Shown here one piece after another: positions 34,787 to 46,675 of a stretch of 64,000 nucleotides of DNA. Positions within the stretch are counted from its first letter, which is position 1. Each line of letters starts with the position of its first letter. Position numbers and translations under genes: made by a program. The notes under the pieces are model-generated. The model saw only the letters and a program-made list of their open reading frames with translations, made no database searches and had not been told where the DNA came from. Origin of the DNA: Ophiura sarsii (lineage: Eukaryota > Echinodermata > Ophiuroidea > Amphilepidida > Ophiuridae); contig CM069455.1 in the NCBI GenBank assembly GCA_035610835.1, positions 602,335-666,334 on the forward strand. Direction: 5' to 3'.

Positions 34787-34858
34787 GGCTCTGAAAAGAG
34801 TCGTTCAGATGGATTGCCGCTTTTCCACTGAACAGAGATGGTGGCTCTGAAAAGAGTT
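34787..34858 (-). pseudogene. Two orphan histone 3'-end stem-loops
   Basis: On the minus strand two copies 56 bp apart read GACTCTTTTCAGAGCCACC (34784-34802) and AACTCTTTTCAGAGCCACC (34840-34858). The replication-dependent histone mRNA consensus is GGCTCTTTTCAGAGCC followed by ACC. The loop TTTC, right arm and ACC flank are intact; the left arm has one or two mismatches. Purine-rich GGGAAAGGG follows the second one in transcript order. No histone coding frame lies upstream. Confidence 0.6.
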
Positions 34859-35504
34859 TTACACGTAGGTTGCCACTGGCCTACTATACAGTCCTAAAAT
34901 AAGTATCTGACCGGGTAATTAATATACTCTCAATTCCAAAACTATAGCTCTTACGTAAAAGTATTAAATTATAGAGTTGTAAGGAAATCTCTCTTCTCCA
35001 ATTTGAGATATTACACGTAAAGATAAAATGAATATTAATTCAGTTATGAGTTCAAAACCAAAGCCATTTTATGGGTCTCTGGTAAATATAAGGGTCCATT
35101 TTCCGCCGAAAATTGATAAATGCTTGGGTCAATTATCATTTTGCCGGCGGCACATCCCTACCAAGAAAATACCTGAGCACTTCCCCCTATGCCCCAGGAG
35201 ATATTATAATACAGTTGACTTTGAGGCAGGGTCCTTGGAAGTATATTTTGTATGGGGGTGCTGTAAATTTGTAAGTCTTCACCACTACGGGACGGCGTGG
35301 GGTCCAGGGGGGAAGCCCTTTGCGGGGGTTGAGGGGGGCGGAGCCCCCTGAAGCTGTTGGGTTTTAGCATGTTTGAATGGCCAATGAAAGCTCTCCTTGC
35401 TATGAATATTTACATTTATTTTAAAATAAATTTTGGCTTGTTTCATATACACACTAAAAAAAGAAAGACACTTGTGAAAAATGAAAGTGTTACATTAAAG
35501 CTAC

Positions 35505-36665
35505 AACGCGCGCAAAAACAATCCATTTTTTAAAAACTAAAATGGTCCAGAAAACGCTCGAAGCGAGCAAAAATTACCATTTTTTTAACTAAAATGGTCC
35601 AGAAAACATTCCTGAAGCCTTCTTGGTATGCTTGAATATTTAAATGAAGCCATCTTGTTATGCTTGAATAATTAAACATTGAAACTAATACGTGCGAAGC
35701 GCGCAAGATGTCCACTTTTTAAACTAAATTGGTCCAGAAAACGTTCCTGAAACCATCTTGTTATGTTCAATTTCAAGTCAATTCAAAGTTTATTAAACAT
35801 ATCATTATCGCAACAAAATGCTGAATTACAACAATATTTACAATATGTAATATATATATAGAACAATAGAAACAATATATATTTATAGATATAACTAAGC
35901 ATGCATAACACAACAACCCACCCCTACTCGAAACAGAACTATAATGTTTGATTTAAGAGTCTGACCATGTATGGAATTGAGCTTCGTGCGTAACGCATGG
36001 TACGTGTTTTAGGAACAGTTAATTTGTGAGCACTACGGAGAGTCATGGACTTGTTGTTCACTTCTAGATCTTGGTAACCAACCACGGAACTCACTTGATT
36101 CTAAAAGGGATTGAGCAAAGTTTAAACAAATTTGGTTTCTACGCTTGAATAATTAATTAAATGAAGCCATCTTGTTATGCTTGAATAATTGAACATTGAA
36201 ACTAATACGTGCGAAGCGCTCAAAATGTCCAATTGTTTAACTAAAATGGTCCAGAAAACGTTCCTGAAGCCATCTTGTTATGCTTGAATAATTAAATGAA
36301 GCCATCTTGTTATGTTTGAATAATTAAACATTGAAACAAATACGTGCGAAGCGCGCAAAAATGTCCACTTTTTAAACTAAAAGGGTCCAGAAAACGTTCC
36401 TGAAGCCATCTTGTTAATGCTTGAATAATTAAATATTGAACATAATTATGCGCGAAGCGCGCAAAAGTTTCCAGGTTTTTTTAAACTAAAATAGTCCAGA
36501 AAACGTTCCTAAAGCCATCTTGTTATGCTTGATTAATAAAATATTGAACATAATTACGCGCAAAGCGCGCAAAAAGTACCAGCTTTTGTAACTAAATGGT
36601 CCAGAAAACGTTCCTGAAGCCATCTTGTTATGCTTGAATAATTAAACAATTGAAACTAATTTTGC
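35505..36665. repeat. About 106-bp tandem repeat, interrupted
   Basis: Units contain GTGCGAAGCGCGCAAAA, ACTAAAATGGTCCAGAAAAC and GTTCCTGAAGCCATCTTGTT followed by ATGCTTGAATAATTAAA. Copies lie either side of an unrelated block at 35766-36150. Confidence 0.82.
35766..36150 (-). mobile_element. LINE 3'-end fragment inside the 106-bp repeat
   Basis: Minus strand ends ATAATGATATGTTTAATAAA followed by CTTTGAATTGACTTGAAATTGAA, resembling the 3' UTR and tail of CR1-like LINEs. No coding part recognised. Confidence 0.5.
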
Positions 36666-36869
36666 AGTACATGCTCAATACTACTTGGTCATATTAAATT
36701 GTTGTGTAGTGCAATACCCTTTTTATAATATACGGTAATATAGATTAGTAAGCCTGGCCCTTCCCTACCCTCCAGGCTCCGGTTCTTAAAGTTATTATTG
36801 GACACACACTGTACATTTTTTTCAAAAATCTTGAAATGTTAGGGGGTGCGCAGCCCTTGAAAAAAACAT

Positions 36870-36893
36870 GGGGGTGCTGCATGCAGCACCCCC
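36870..36893. repeat. Perfect 24-bp palindrome
   Basis: GGGGGTGCTGCA and its reverse complement TGCAGCACCCCC join at a central CTGCATGCAG-type core (positions 36870-36893). It lies in a GC-rich patch. Confidence 0.92.
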
Positions 36894-36899
36894 ACTCCC

Positions 36900-37530
36900 C
36901 AGGGGCTTGCTTTAAAGTTTGTACTCAATAGGAAATCTACACGTTAGAACACTGTTAAAAACCTTCTTCAAGTCAAACAACAGAGGGCGTCCGATTTGTA
37001 AATCTGTGTCATCACAGTTGATCATCCGGGAGGGATAAGCAGCAATTGGTATTACCGGAAACTCTTCCCGGGAGTCTACCTTCCTACCTCCTGCTTCCTA
37101 GTTCCCGTGAGTCTTGTGGTAGAGAAAGATCGTCGAACTTTCATCCTAGAAATTGGTCGTATTGGTGTAGAGTGGTTCAAGTTGGGTCTATTTGTAAGGA
37201 AAATAAGGAAATAATAAACATAGATATAATGTCGGCTCACAAAGGAAAAGGAACCTATTTTGTTTATCCAATTTACTTGCGTCTACACTTTTATCATGTT
37301 TATGGGTTAGTCACTATTCATGACACCAAGCATATGGTAGGAAAATAATGTATAATGTATATTGACCAGTTTTTAAACTAAAAACCGCCTCATAGCACCA
37401 GGTCGCTACACGTAATCACACAGGAATTGAATGCATACATCGAAAATACCAATACATGAAACAGAGATGTGGAAATCTCGTAACTGTTTCGTCATCATGG
37501 TTGAGCCGATTTTGTCTCAACGCAGCACCT
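36900..37530. other. Gap between repeat region and gene B 3' end
   Basis: No recognised gene. A 100-codon plus-strand frame at 37046-37348 has no recognisable domain. The 3' UTR of gene B would be expected here on the minus strand, but no clear polyadenylation signal was found. Confidence 0.5.
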
Positions 37531-37551
37531 TTATAAACATACGGACGTGGT
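37531..37551 (-). CDS. Possible gene B terminal exon
   Basis: After a plausible acceptor (ATTATTGTTATACAG), phase 0 gives TTSVCL and a TAA at 37531-37533. An alternative acceptor just upstream (GCGCTCAG at about 37579) gives a slightly longer tail to the same stop. No cDNA support and no clear polyadenylation signal was found, so the true last exon may be elsewhere. Confidence 0.3.
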   Translation of the reverse strand, partial: TTSVCL

Positions 37552-40500
37552 CTGTATAACAATAATGCTACATATCTGAGCGCTAAAGTATGGTAAAGTC
37601 TTTGAGTATGGCAAGGATTTCCTTTATATAATACCATTCCATGATAGCGAATAAACATCTAGTCGACAAAACGATTAGCGACGCTTCATAGATGCTTGCT
37701 AATCACTGAAACTGCTCCCTTATTTTAGTCTGCCATATTGCGGTCTTCTGTAAACATTCACCACCTTGACTATATGGAGCCCGTCATTTCTATAAGATTT
37801 ATACTCACCAATTTTTGACTAACTATTTCCTCCAATTCCATAAAAGTGGGCCTGTTGCCTGGTTGTCCGTTCCAACAAGACTCCATTATATGGTAGCTAG
37901 CAAAATTTAAAAAAATAACAAAATACAAATCGGTAAAACATAAACAAATATTAAATCATATAGACGTTATTCTTAATAGGCATATTTACGTCGAAGAGGG
38001 GTTAAGTGAACTGAAAACGAGGCTAGCGATTTAGCCAAACGAGAGCGTTGCAGTTTTTCAATGGCGTGAACTTTGCACTAATCATAAAAAAAATGCTTCA
38101 TATTTCTGAGCTGTTCAATATTTGACCTTACTATATACATTCGTGAAATTACCATGAAAGGTATAATTATAAACTATTTATTTCCACTTGTTTGAATTGA
38201 AATATAAGCTGGTAACAAACACTACTAGGAACATTTAGAAGTTCATAGTTCATTACATTACAGTAAAAGGACGAGGTTGTAATGTTGATTGCACTCCCTC
38301 TTTTGACGTAAATGTGCCAATTAAGAAAACTACGATTTTGAAGTAATTAGGAATCGTATCGCTCTGTAACTCAGAATATATTCATGATTTATGATCAGAA
38401 ATGTATTACTTTGGCTGGAAAAGATCACATAATATGCCGTTAAACCGTGTTGGTAACCCTTGAACATTTTAAATTAAACTTGTTAGAGTAGCACTATTCC
38501 AGGACCTAAACACTTTTCACGCGGCTATTGGTTTACAAAAAACAGATTATTCAGAAACCTTTCAAAACTTTCAAACGCTATCTAGAGAATTACTGAACCA
38601 ACATTAAGCATGTTTGTACTTATTTTAATGTATATCTCATGGTGAATCTAAATAATATAGTGTTGAAATTTAATAATATTGACATTTTCTGAACTATTTT
38701 GTGAAATTTCGGAATGTCGTCTGTAGACGCCTGCCGTGTGGAAAGTGTTAAAGGAACATCCACATGATATCACTCCATACTCACACGTCATCGTCACATT
38801 CGTCTGGCTGTTCCATTCTGTAACCTTGCTCCAAACGATTTAGGATGTCACGATTGGCTATTCCCGGGTAGGGAGTAACACCTTTGAAACCATTTAAAGA
38901 AGGAGAAAACAGTGATTAAATATATAGCTTTATGACTTCAAGTTTCTTACGTTTACATTGTAACTTTTAACAGGTTCATGTTGTTTATATTACGCAGGCT
39001 ATGCAAGAAAGTGCCGATTGCAACTCGTAATTTGCTAATAAAAAAAATTATAATCAAAGTACACAAGTAAAACTTTTACCTAATGTCATCATCTCGTACA
39101 ATAGTATCCCGAAAGACCATCTGTGGAAATATAAACAAACCATCAAAAGGCAATGGCGAATTAGCACATTATTATTTCATTCACCCTTAAATATTTATGT
39201 TGCAAATTATTTGATTGTATTGACGGGTTAATGGACCAACGGGTTAATGGCCCCCTGCCCCCCCCCCCCCCCCCCCCCCCCCCTGGCTACGCCACTGGAG
39301 GCTTGCAGTATTTTTGCTGCCTTCACACACGCTCTCGTCCTTCTGTATTCATTTGCTGCTTAAACCTTCTTTATTCATTCACCACTGCTTAAACCTGATG
39401 TTTTCATTTGCTGCTTAAACCTGATGTATTTTATTTTATTTTTTATCTTTTGTATTTATTTATCGCCACTTATCAATATAACATTGTACATACATTCAAT
39501 CTTTTACAATAACATAGCATAATTTCTATTCATCATTATAAACACTTACTTACTTGATCTATCATTAAAACTGATTACAATGTATCTTAAATTGAGAAAT
39601 GCCATACGAGACGTATTCATGCTATATATAAATGTTGAATAATAAGTTATCATGTTTCAAATTGTATAGTAATATGACTACAATTACAAGCTACTTAATT
39701 CCAACATTTATGTCAGTCGTCTAACTCTGAGCTCATGCAATAATAACGCAACAACATTTGGATGCTTTCCGTATTTAAACTTGCTAATGCACATTTTGGC
39801 CACAGAAATAATCGTATTGCTTACATTATTACATTTCTTGTTACCCTTAAAATAACCAATAAGAATATCTGCCACAGACACTTTTACTTTTTTCCTGTTA
39901 CGTCAGAGAGTATTGTATTAATATCTAACCATATACTTTTCTTATATTCTTGCAATGAAAGAAAAAATGTTCCGGATACTCTTTTTCGCATAAATCATTG
40001 TCATGATTGTTAGCTTTCAACCTGATGTATTCATTCGTTGCTTAAATATAAAAAAAACACTCGAAAAATAAACCGTCCTGTTATCAGGATAACTTATTTC
40101 AAATTCTGATTTTGAAGTAACTAGGAAACGTATTGCTCTGTAACTTTGTAAGATATTTTAGTTTAATAGTTATAAATGTAATTTGACAACAATGCATTTC
40201 TGGGGGAAAACCACAGATAGAGGGCGTTCCATGAAAAATATCGCATGATCAGACGATGCAGGCCGTACATTTTGAATCTCCGTTGTTTTCAAGATAAAAA
40301 TAGATTTTGATTATATGAACTCAGAAAATTCATCACACGTTGGAACTAACTAGTTAATCCTAAACTGCTGGGGTTGGATAACCAACTCAAGTGTCAGTAT
40401 TATTTTTTAATTTCATCCGTCGTTCACCGTACATCTCATTCGCTTAATCATAACCTCTCAGTCATGCTCGTAAGCCTAATCAAAGCAGGACTATTCGTCC

Positions 40501-43500
40501 ACGAGACCATGTCCGGCATGCGATAATTTTGTTCGTACATCAAAATAACCTAATTTATTTATTCCGTTTTAATACGAAATAAAGCAAAATTCACTGAATA
40601 AAATGATTTTTTTTACATTTTTAAACAAATGAACTGATTTTGGTTAAATTGATGTACGAAAAAAATAATCGCGTCCGGCATCGTCTGCGTATAATATACC
40701 TTTAACTAATACTTACACATCACTTTGAGTCGAATATGTACGATATGCCAATGACTCTATCGCCATCCATTTAGTGGGCATCTTTACCTAAAAACGAGAT
40801 AAAGGTGAAGAGAAAGCACAACGTTAAGAATTTATACAATGTTGGATCATGCGGTCACCAAATGGAGCCTTGTTACACCGGCCTATAGTTATCTATGCGG
40901 TCACCAAATGGAGCCTTGTTACACCCTATAGTTATCTGTCACCAGCTTTTCTCGGTTCAATAGCGTAAGTGGTAGGGTACACGAGGTTAAATTAAGAACA
41001 TGCGGTACTAATACATTGTGAGATTTCAATAGCATAAGTGGTAGGGTACACGAGGTTAAATTAAGAACATGTGGTACTAATACATTTTGAGATTTCAAAT
41101 AATAGCTAAGTACGGTATGTGCGATACATCGACTGCATGCAGTTTCATAATCTACCAAAATATCAAGTTCGCCAAAATAATCACTTACGACTTTATTGTG
41201 TTCTTACTCACGATATTAAGATATATAACATATATAAATGTATGATCCAGTAAAAATCACTGACCATCCAGGAATTGAACCTGGGACCTAAAACAGAGTT
41301 TATTGTGTTTGGATCACCCCATTTTCTCCAGAGCTTGCCACCTGTGTCCCTGGCAATTGGTGATGCACATATTGAAGCAACGCTGTCTGTTCGGAACCTG
41401 GGTGTAAAATTTGATGCAAATATGACCATGACCAAACAAATATCTAGCCTCTGTCAATCTACACATTACCAGTTAAGAAACATCCGTAGAATAAAGCGAT
41501 ATCTCGATAAAGACACTCTTCATCATGTCGTTAGAGCTTTAGTTATCTCTCGTCTTGACTATGGTAATCTTCTTCTCTTTGGTGCTACGGAACATGAAAT
41601 GAACAGAGTTCAAAGATTGCAGAACAATGCCGCTCGGTTGATATGTTCCACATCCATGCGTGACCATATCACTCCCACGCTTAAAGAACTCCACTGGCTG
41701 CCCATACGGGAAAGGATTCAATTCAAACTCTGTCTTTTCGTCTTCAAAAGCATGAACAATACTGCACCTGGATATTTATGCAATTTACTGTCACCATATG
41801 TTCCTCGAAGAGCTCTTCGTTCTGCAAATGACATTACTCGCCTAAATGTTCCTAGGACAAATAAGGTCTTGGGTCAGAAATCTTTCAGTGTAGCTGGTCC
41901 ACGGGCATGGAACAATCTCCCTCGTACCATAAGAGAAACTGACAATATCCCTCATTTTCGTTGTAGTCTAAAGACTCACCTTTTTCCATGCTAAATGTAT
42001 TTTGTGTACTGATGTGTTACATGCGCTATGATCTAGATGGAATAGCGCTATATAAATATTAATTGTTATGTTATGTTATGTTATGACCTCCGGGTTACCA
42101 GACCCGGTGCTCTACCAAATGAGTCAGATGGGGAAGAACGGCGATGTTATTATCTATAGGCCTTCAGTTCAACCCTATCCTCTAACATCTTCTAATCCAA
42201 GAAGCAATGAAAGAGGTTGCCTTACCCTGGTCGTTGATTTGCCGTAATCGTCATTTCGTGATAAACCAAAATCTGCCACCTTAGCAACCATTGTGCCGTT
42301 GTCGTCTGCTAACAGAACATTCCTAGCGGCCAGGTCCCTATGGATAAGCTGAACAATACATACAAAGATGAAATAGTAACTAATACAATGGTGAGAAGAA
42401 TCAGCGAAACAATGATATTTGTACTGGATCTCGAGAGATACTTCCCATGAAGTGTAATAAATATCGTTGAAATTGATGGTCAATGGTAAAATGTCGTCAA
42501 ACTATCGAAACATTACGTTTTGTTGTCAGGAGCAAAAAACGACGTACAACCAAAGAATAAATATGAAACCAACGGTATAAAATCCACAATATCTGATTGG
42601 CTAAGGATCGCGAATGTCGCCCTCATAGTTCACTAAGTCTGTCCCACATGCCAAAGGATAAGGTGACACAAGCCTACGTTTTTGAGGTGTTTTTTTAAAG
42701 TTAATTTTAGCTGAATGATTAATTGTAAAACAAGAGTCATAGACATTGACGTATTCGTTCTCCTACAATTAATTCTCTTAAATATAGCAGGGTGAGAGAA
42801 CAATAAAATGGAACCTTTGAGTACACTCCTTTGATCAATCATATCTATAGAACCGAAAGTCCGATTTCAGTCAAATAAAAAGCATTTTTAAATGCTTCTA
42901 TTAAAATAGATTTAAACCCGCACCGTTTAACAATAGCATTAATTCATTTTCGCGGATAGATACGATTTTTCAATTTCGTATCCTCCCTCTCATCATTAGG
43001 AGGTTATAATTAAAGGGGACATTTGGTTTCACGTAGGCCTACTTGGAATCTGAATCATTTACTTATTTTACAAGATTCAACTTGAGCTAGTTCTCGATCG
43101 TTTGTTGAAAAACATATTGCATTACATTGAAGTGTCGTTTAAGTAATGTCAGCCTTGTAGTGTCTTTGGTAAGTAAATGGTTATTTAAATAGTCGTCATT
43201 TTGCTCTTGCTTGGCCTTTTAAAGCACTTAAAGGGGCACTGAGAGATACGTATGTGAGTGCGCCCTCAATTTAAAGGGGCACTGAGAGCTACGTATGGGA
43301 GTGTGCCCTCAATTTAAAGAGGCACTGAGAGATACGTATGTGAGTGCGCCCTCCATTTGTCTGGAGACCAGGTTTTTGCACCTACGTAATACTTAGGCAT
43401 AACTACTAACCTAAACTACCATTTGAAACGGTTTACCTTAATTTACCGTCTATACCATGTAAAATTTCTCTCTAGCGCCATCATTATCTATTGAAACGAT

Positions 43501-46500
43501 TCATTTTTTCCAAATTCCATTTTTCTTCTCAATTGCTAGTTAAAATTCTATAAACAAATCACGATCATACTAGACTGAAACCAGTGGTGTTTTTGTTCAG
43601 TAATTTTTGTTGGCTTATTTAGAAAAAGAAAAAAAGAATCGAAAATGGTAATAAATAAATGTGTTAATCACCTGTTTATCAAGAAGATGAAGCATCCCCT
43701 TGACAACCTCATGGGCAAACGTCATGATCTTCTTTAATGTCATTTCATCTCCAGCTTGTGTCGGACCGCGTGTATGGTGCAGTATCTTCTTGCCCGAGTT
43801 ACGGTAATCCCGTACGAATTTAAGAAGATTACCGTGACGAGCGAATTCTATACCAACGTGAAATATACCTATCATGGGTGTTAAAATACATAAACAATAT
43901 CTTACTTATCCGATCGGTGCCATGTTTGAAGTTGTAAATACCAGTATTTATGAGCTCTATAACCAAAACCAATATCTCGCGTAACTTAAGAGGGCGATCG
44001 CTATTCTTGAAGACAACAATTAACATATCATGTGAACTTTCAGAATTATCAATATATATTTCATATGCATTTATTACGACACTCTAAGTCCATAGTATTT
44101 TGTAAGAGATTCTAACACAATAAACCGTTCAGGATTTCAACAAATACATTATTTAATGGCGTATAGGCATACCTTTAGCCATATGCACTTAATCAACCAA
44201 CACATTATTTAATGACGTATGGGCATACCTTTATCCATATGCACTTAATCAACCAACACATTATTTAATGACGTATAGGCATACCTTTATCCATATGCAC
44301 TTAATCAACCAACACATTATTTAATGACGTATAGGCATACCTTTAGCCATATGCACTTAATCAACCAACACATTATTTAATGACGTATGGGCATACCTTT
44401 ATCCATATGCACTTAATCAACCAACACATTATTTAATGACGTATAGGCATACCTTTAGCCATATGCACTTAATCAACCAACACATTATTTAATGACGTAT
44501 GGGCATACCTTTATCCATATGCACTTAATCAACCAACACATTATTTAATGACGTATAGGCATACCTTTAGCCATATGCACTTAATCAACCAACACATTAT
44601 TTAATGACGTATAGGCATACCTTTAGCCATATGCACTTAATCAACCAACACATTATTTAATGACGTATGGGCATACCTTTATCCATATGCACTTAATCAC
44701 CCAATCCAAATGTCCATTATTTAAATAAAAATGTTTTCCTCCAAAGTACGCTTGAGCAATGAGCACGTTTTGCAAATAAACTCTTCATATTGTGTTGACT
44801 CTGATCCCGCACTAATTTTACCAAATCCTCTATAATATGCCTATAGCCTAATATTAATATTGTATGTGGGCATGTGTGGCGCAGCGGATACAGCACTGGA
44901 TTCATAAACCAAAGGTTGTGGGTTCGAGTCCCGTTGTGGTCAATATGTTGTGCTCGTGAGTAAGGCACTTTACCACAATAACTTCTCTCCACCCAGGTGT
45001 AAAATGTGTAGCTATTTGGGGATAATCACAATCTAAGTGTCTGATATGAATACTTGCCATTATCAGAATTTGTAAGATAGGCAGCAATAACTTAAGTGAA
45101 GCGAACTGATTCTGATGTATCCCATCTGAGCAGCGGAATAAATGTGAAAGCGCTTTGAGCATACTTGATTTGATAAAGCGCTATATAAATTTATATTAAA
45201 TTGTGACGTTATCATGGTTATATTTTCGTATGGATAGGGTTTAAATTTTGTACATAAGCTTCCCGTTTCTATATGTTGTATTTTATTTAAATAGATACCT
45301 TCAGGATTGGTAGATGCTGCCAATAAACAAACGACATTGCTATGGTAACCAATTCGTAACATAGTTTGGAATTCCTCCTGGAAAGCTTGGTCGTCTATAA
45401 GTGAAGCGCCCTCTATAGAATCAAAAGTCGAATCATTAACTTGCAGAATGGTAATTATACTATTGAAATAGTAGGGGAGAGCGGGGAGTGTTCGCCCCAT
45501 TTACATTTGAAATGGCCTAGAGACGTCAATTTTAAAGATTGAATGGACCTATTGACATTAGATTGATATCTTGGCTACATACGACCACTATTTCAGTACC
45601 ATGGGTCGTACTGAAAAGGAATGAGTAAAGGATAAAGACAGGTTCGTCCATAGGCCGGGGCAAGTTTGCCATGGGCTCATAATTAGACTTCATAAAGTAG
45701 TATGTATCAAATAGATATACACATTTGTTATGCAATGTGATTTTCTTCCAAAATAACATTTAGGGAGTCCGCTGTTAAGGGTCATCTTTGCGGAATATAC
45801 TCGTTTAGCATTTAATATTAATATTAAATACCACATTTCAAAATATTATCCTCTAATTTTAGTGCTACTCTATTGGGATAGGAAAGTCCTATACTAACAC
45901 ACGTAGCGAAAACGGTGCCGTTTGCATAAATTACATAAATTATGGTAATCATCGGAATGTGTCGGTGACCGGCGTTGAACGCGTTTAACCATGTTAACAG
46001 TGTTTAACCAGGTTTAACGTAATATTTGGTCAGCATAGGTTTGAGGGCGTTGTGGATTTACACAGACGACGGTGGCCACACGAAACCTAAATGTTGAATA
46101 CGTAATGAATAAGGTGAATAACACATAATCGCGAATGTTAATCTTATCATTTTGACAAATTCATCATAATTAGAAGAATTGTCATCGTTAACCGGGCGAT
46201 GACTGTTAAAAATAATTCAAAATAGTGCACTCCCGTTGACATTATTAGATCGTCTGAGAGACGCGTGGCCAGCGTCGTGTCGTCTGCTACAATCACGCCT
46301 GATCAGTATAGCGCCACCAGTTCTATGCTGACCAAATTTTAATTTAAAAGTGGACCCGATCGGCAAGCTCACTGGCACACCCCTGATTAAACTCTTCTGT
46401 ACGATATCTTTAGAAAAAAATCAATATCAAAAATGAAAGATTTGGTAAATATTATACGAAGATCTACCATGTAACCATAGGAAGATCGCAACAAACAGCG

Positions 46501-46644
46501 GAACATATTGTGTGTTCGTCAAATTTAACCAGTGGCCGCAATGATGAGAATCACGTGGTGGGTGAACCTGCCCCTAGGGTGTACACTCCTCCGCTCTCTC
46601 ATAAACATACAAATTAGAGACCAAATGAGGTGGTAGCAATGACC

Positions 46645-46675
<31 letters not shown>

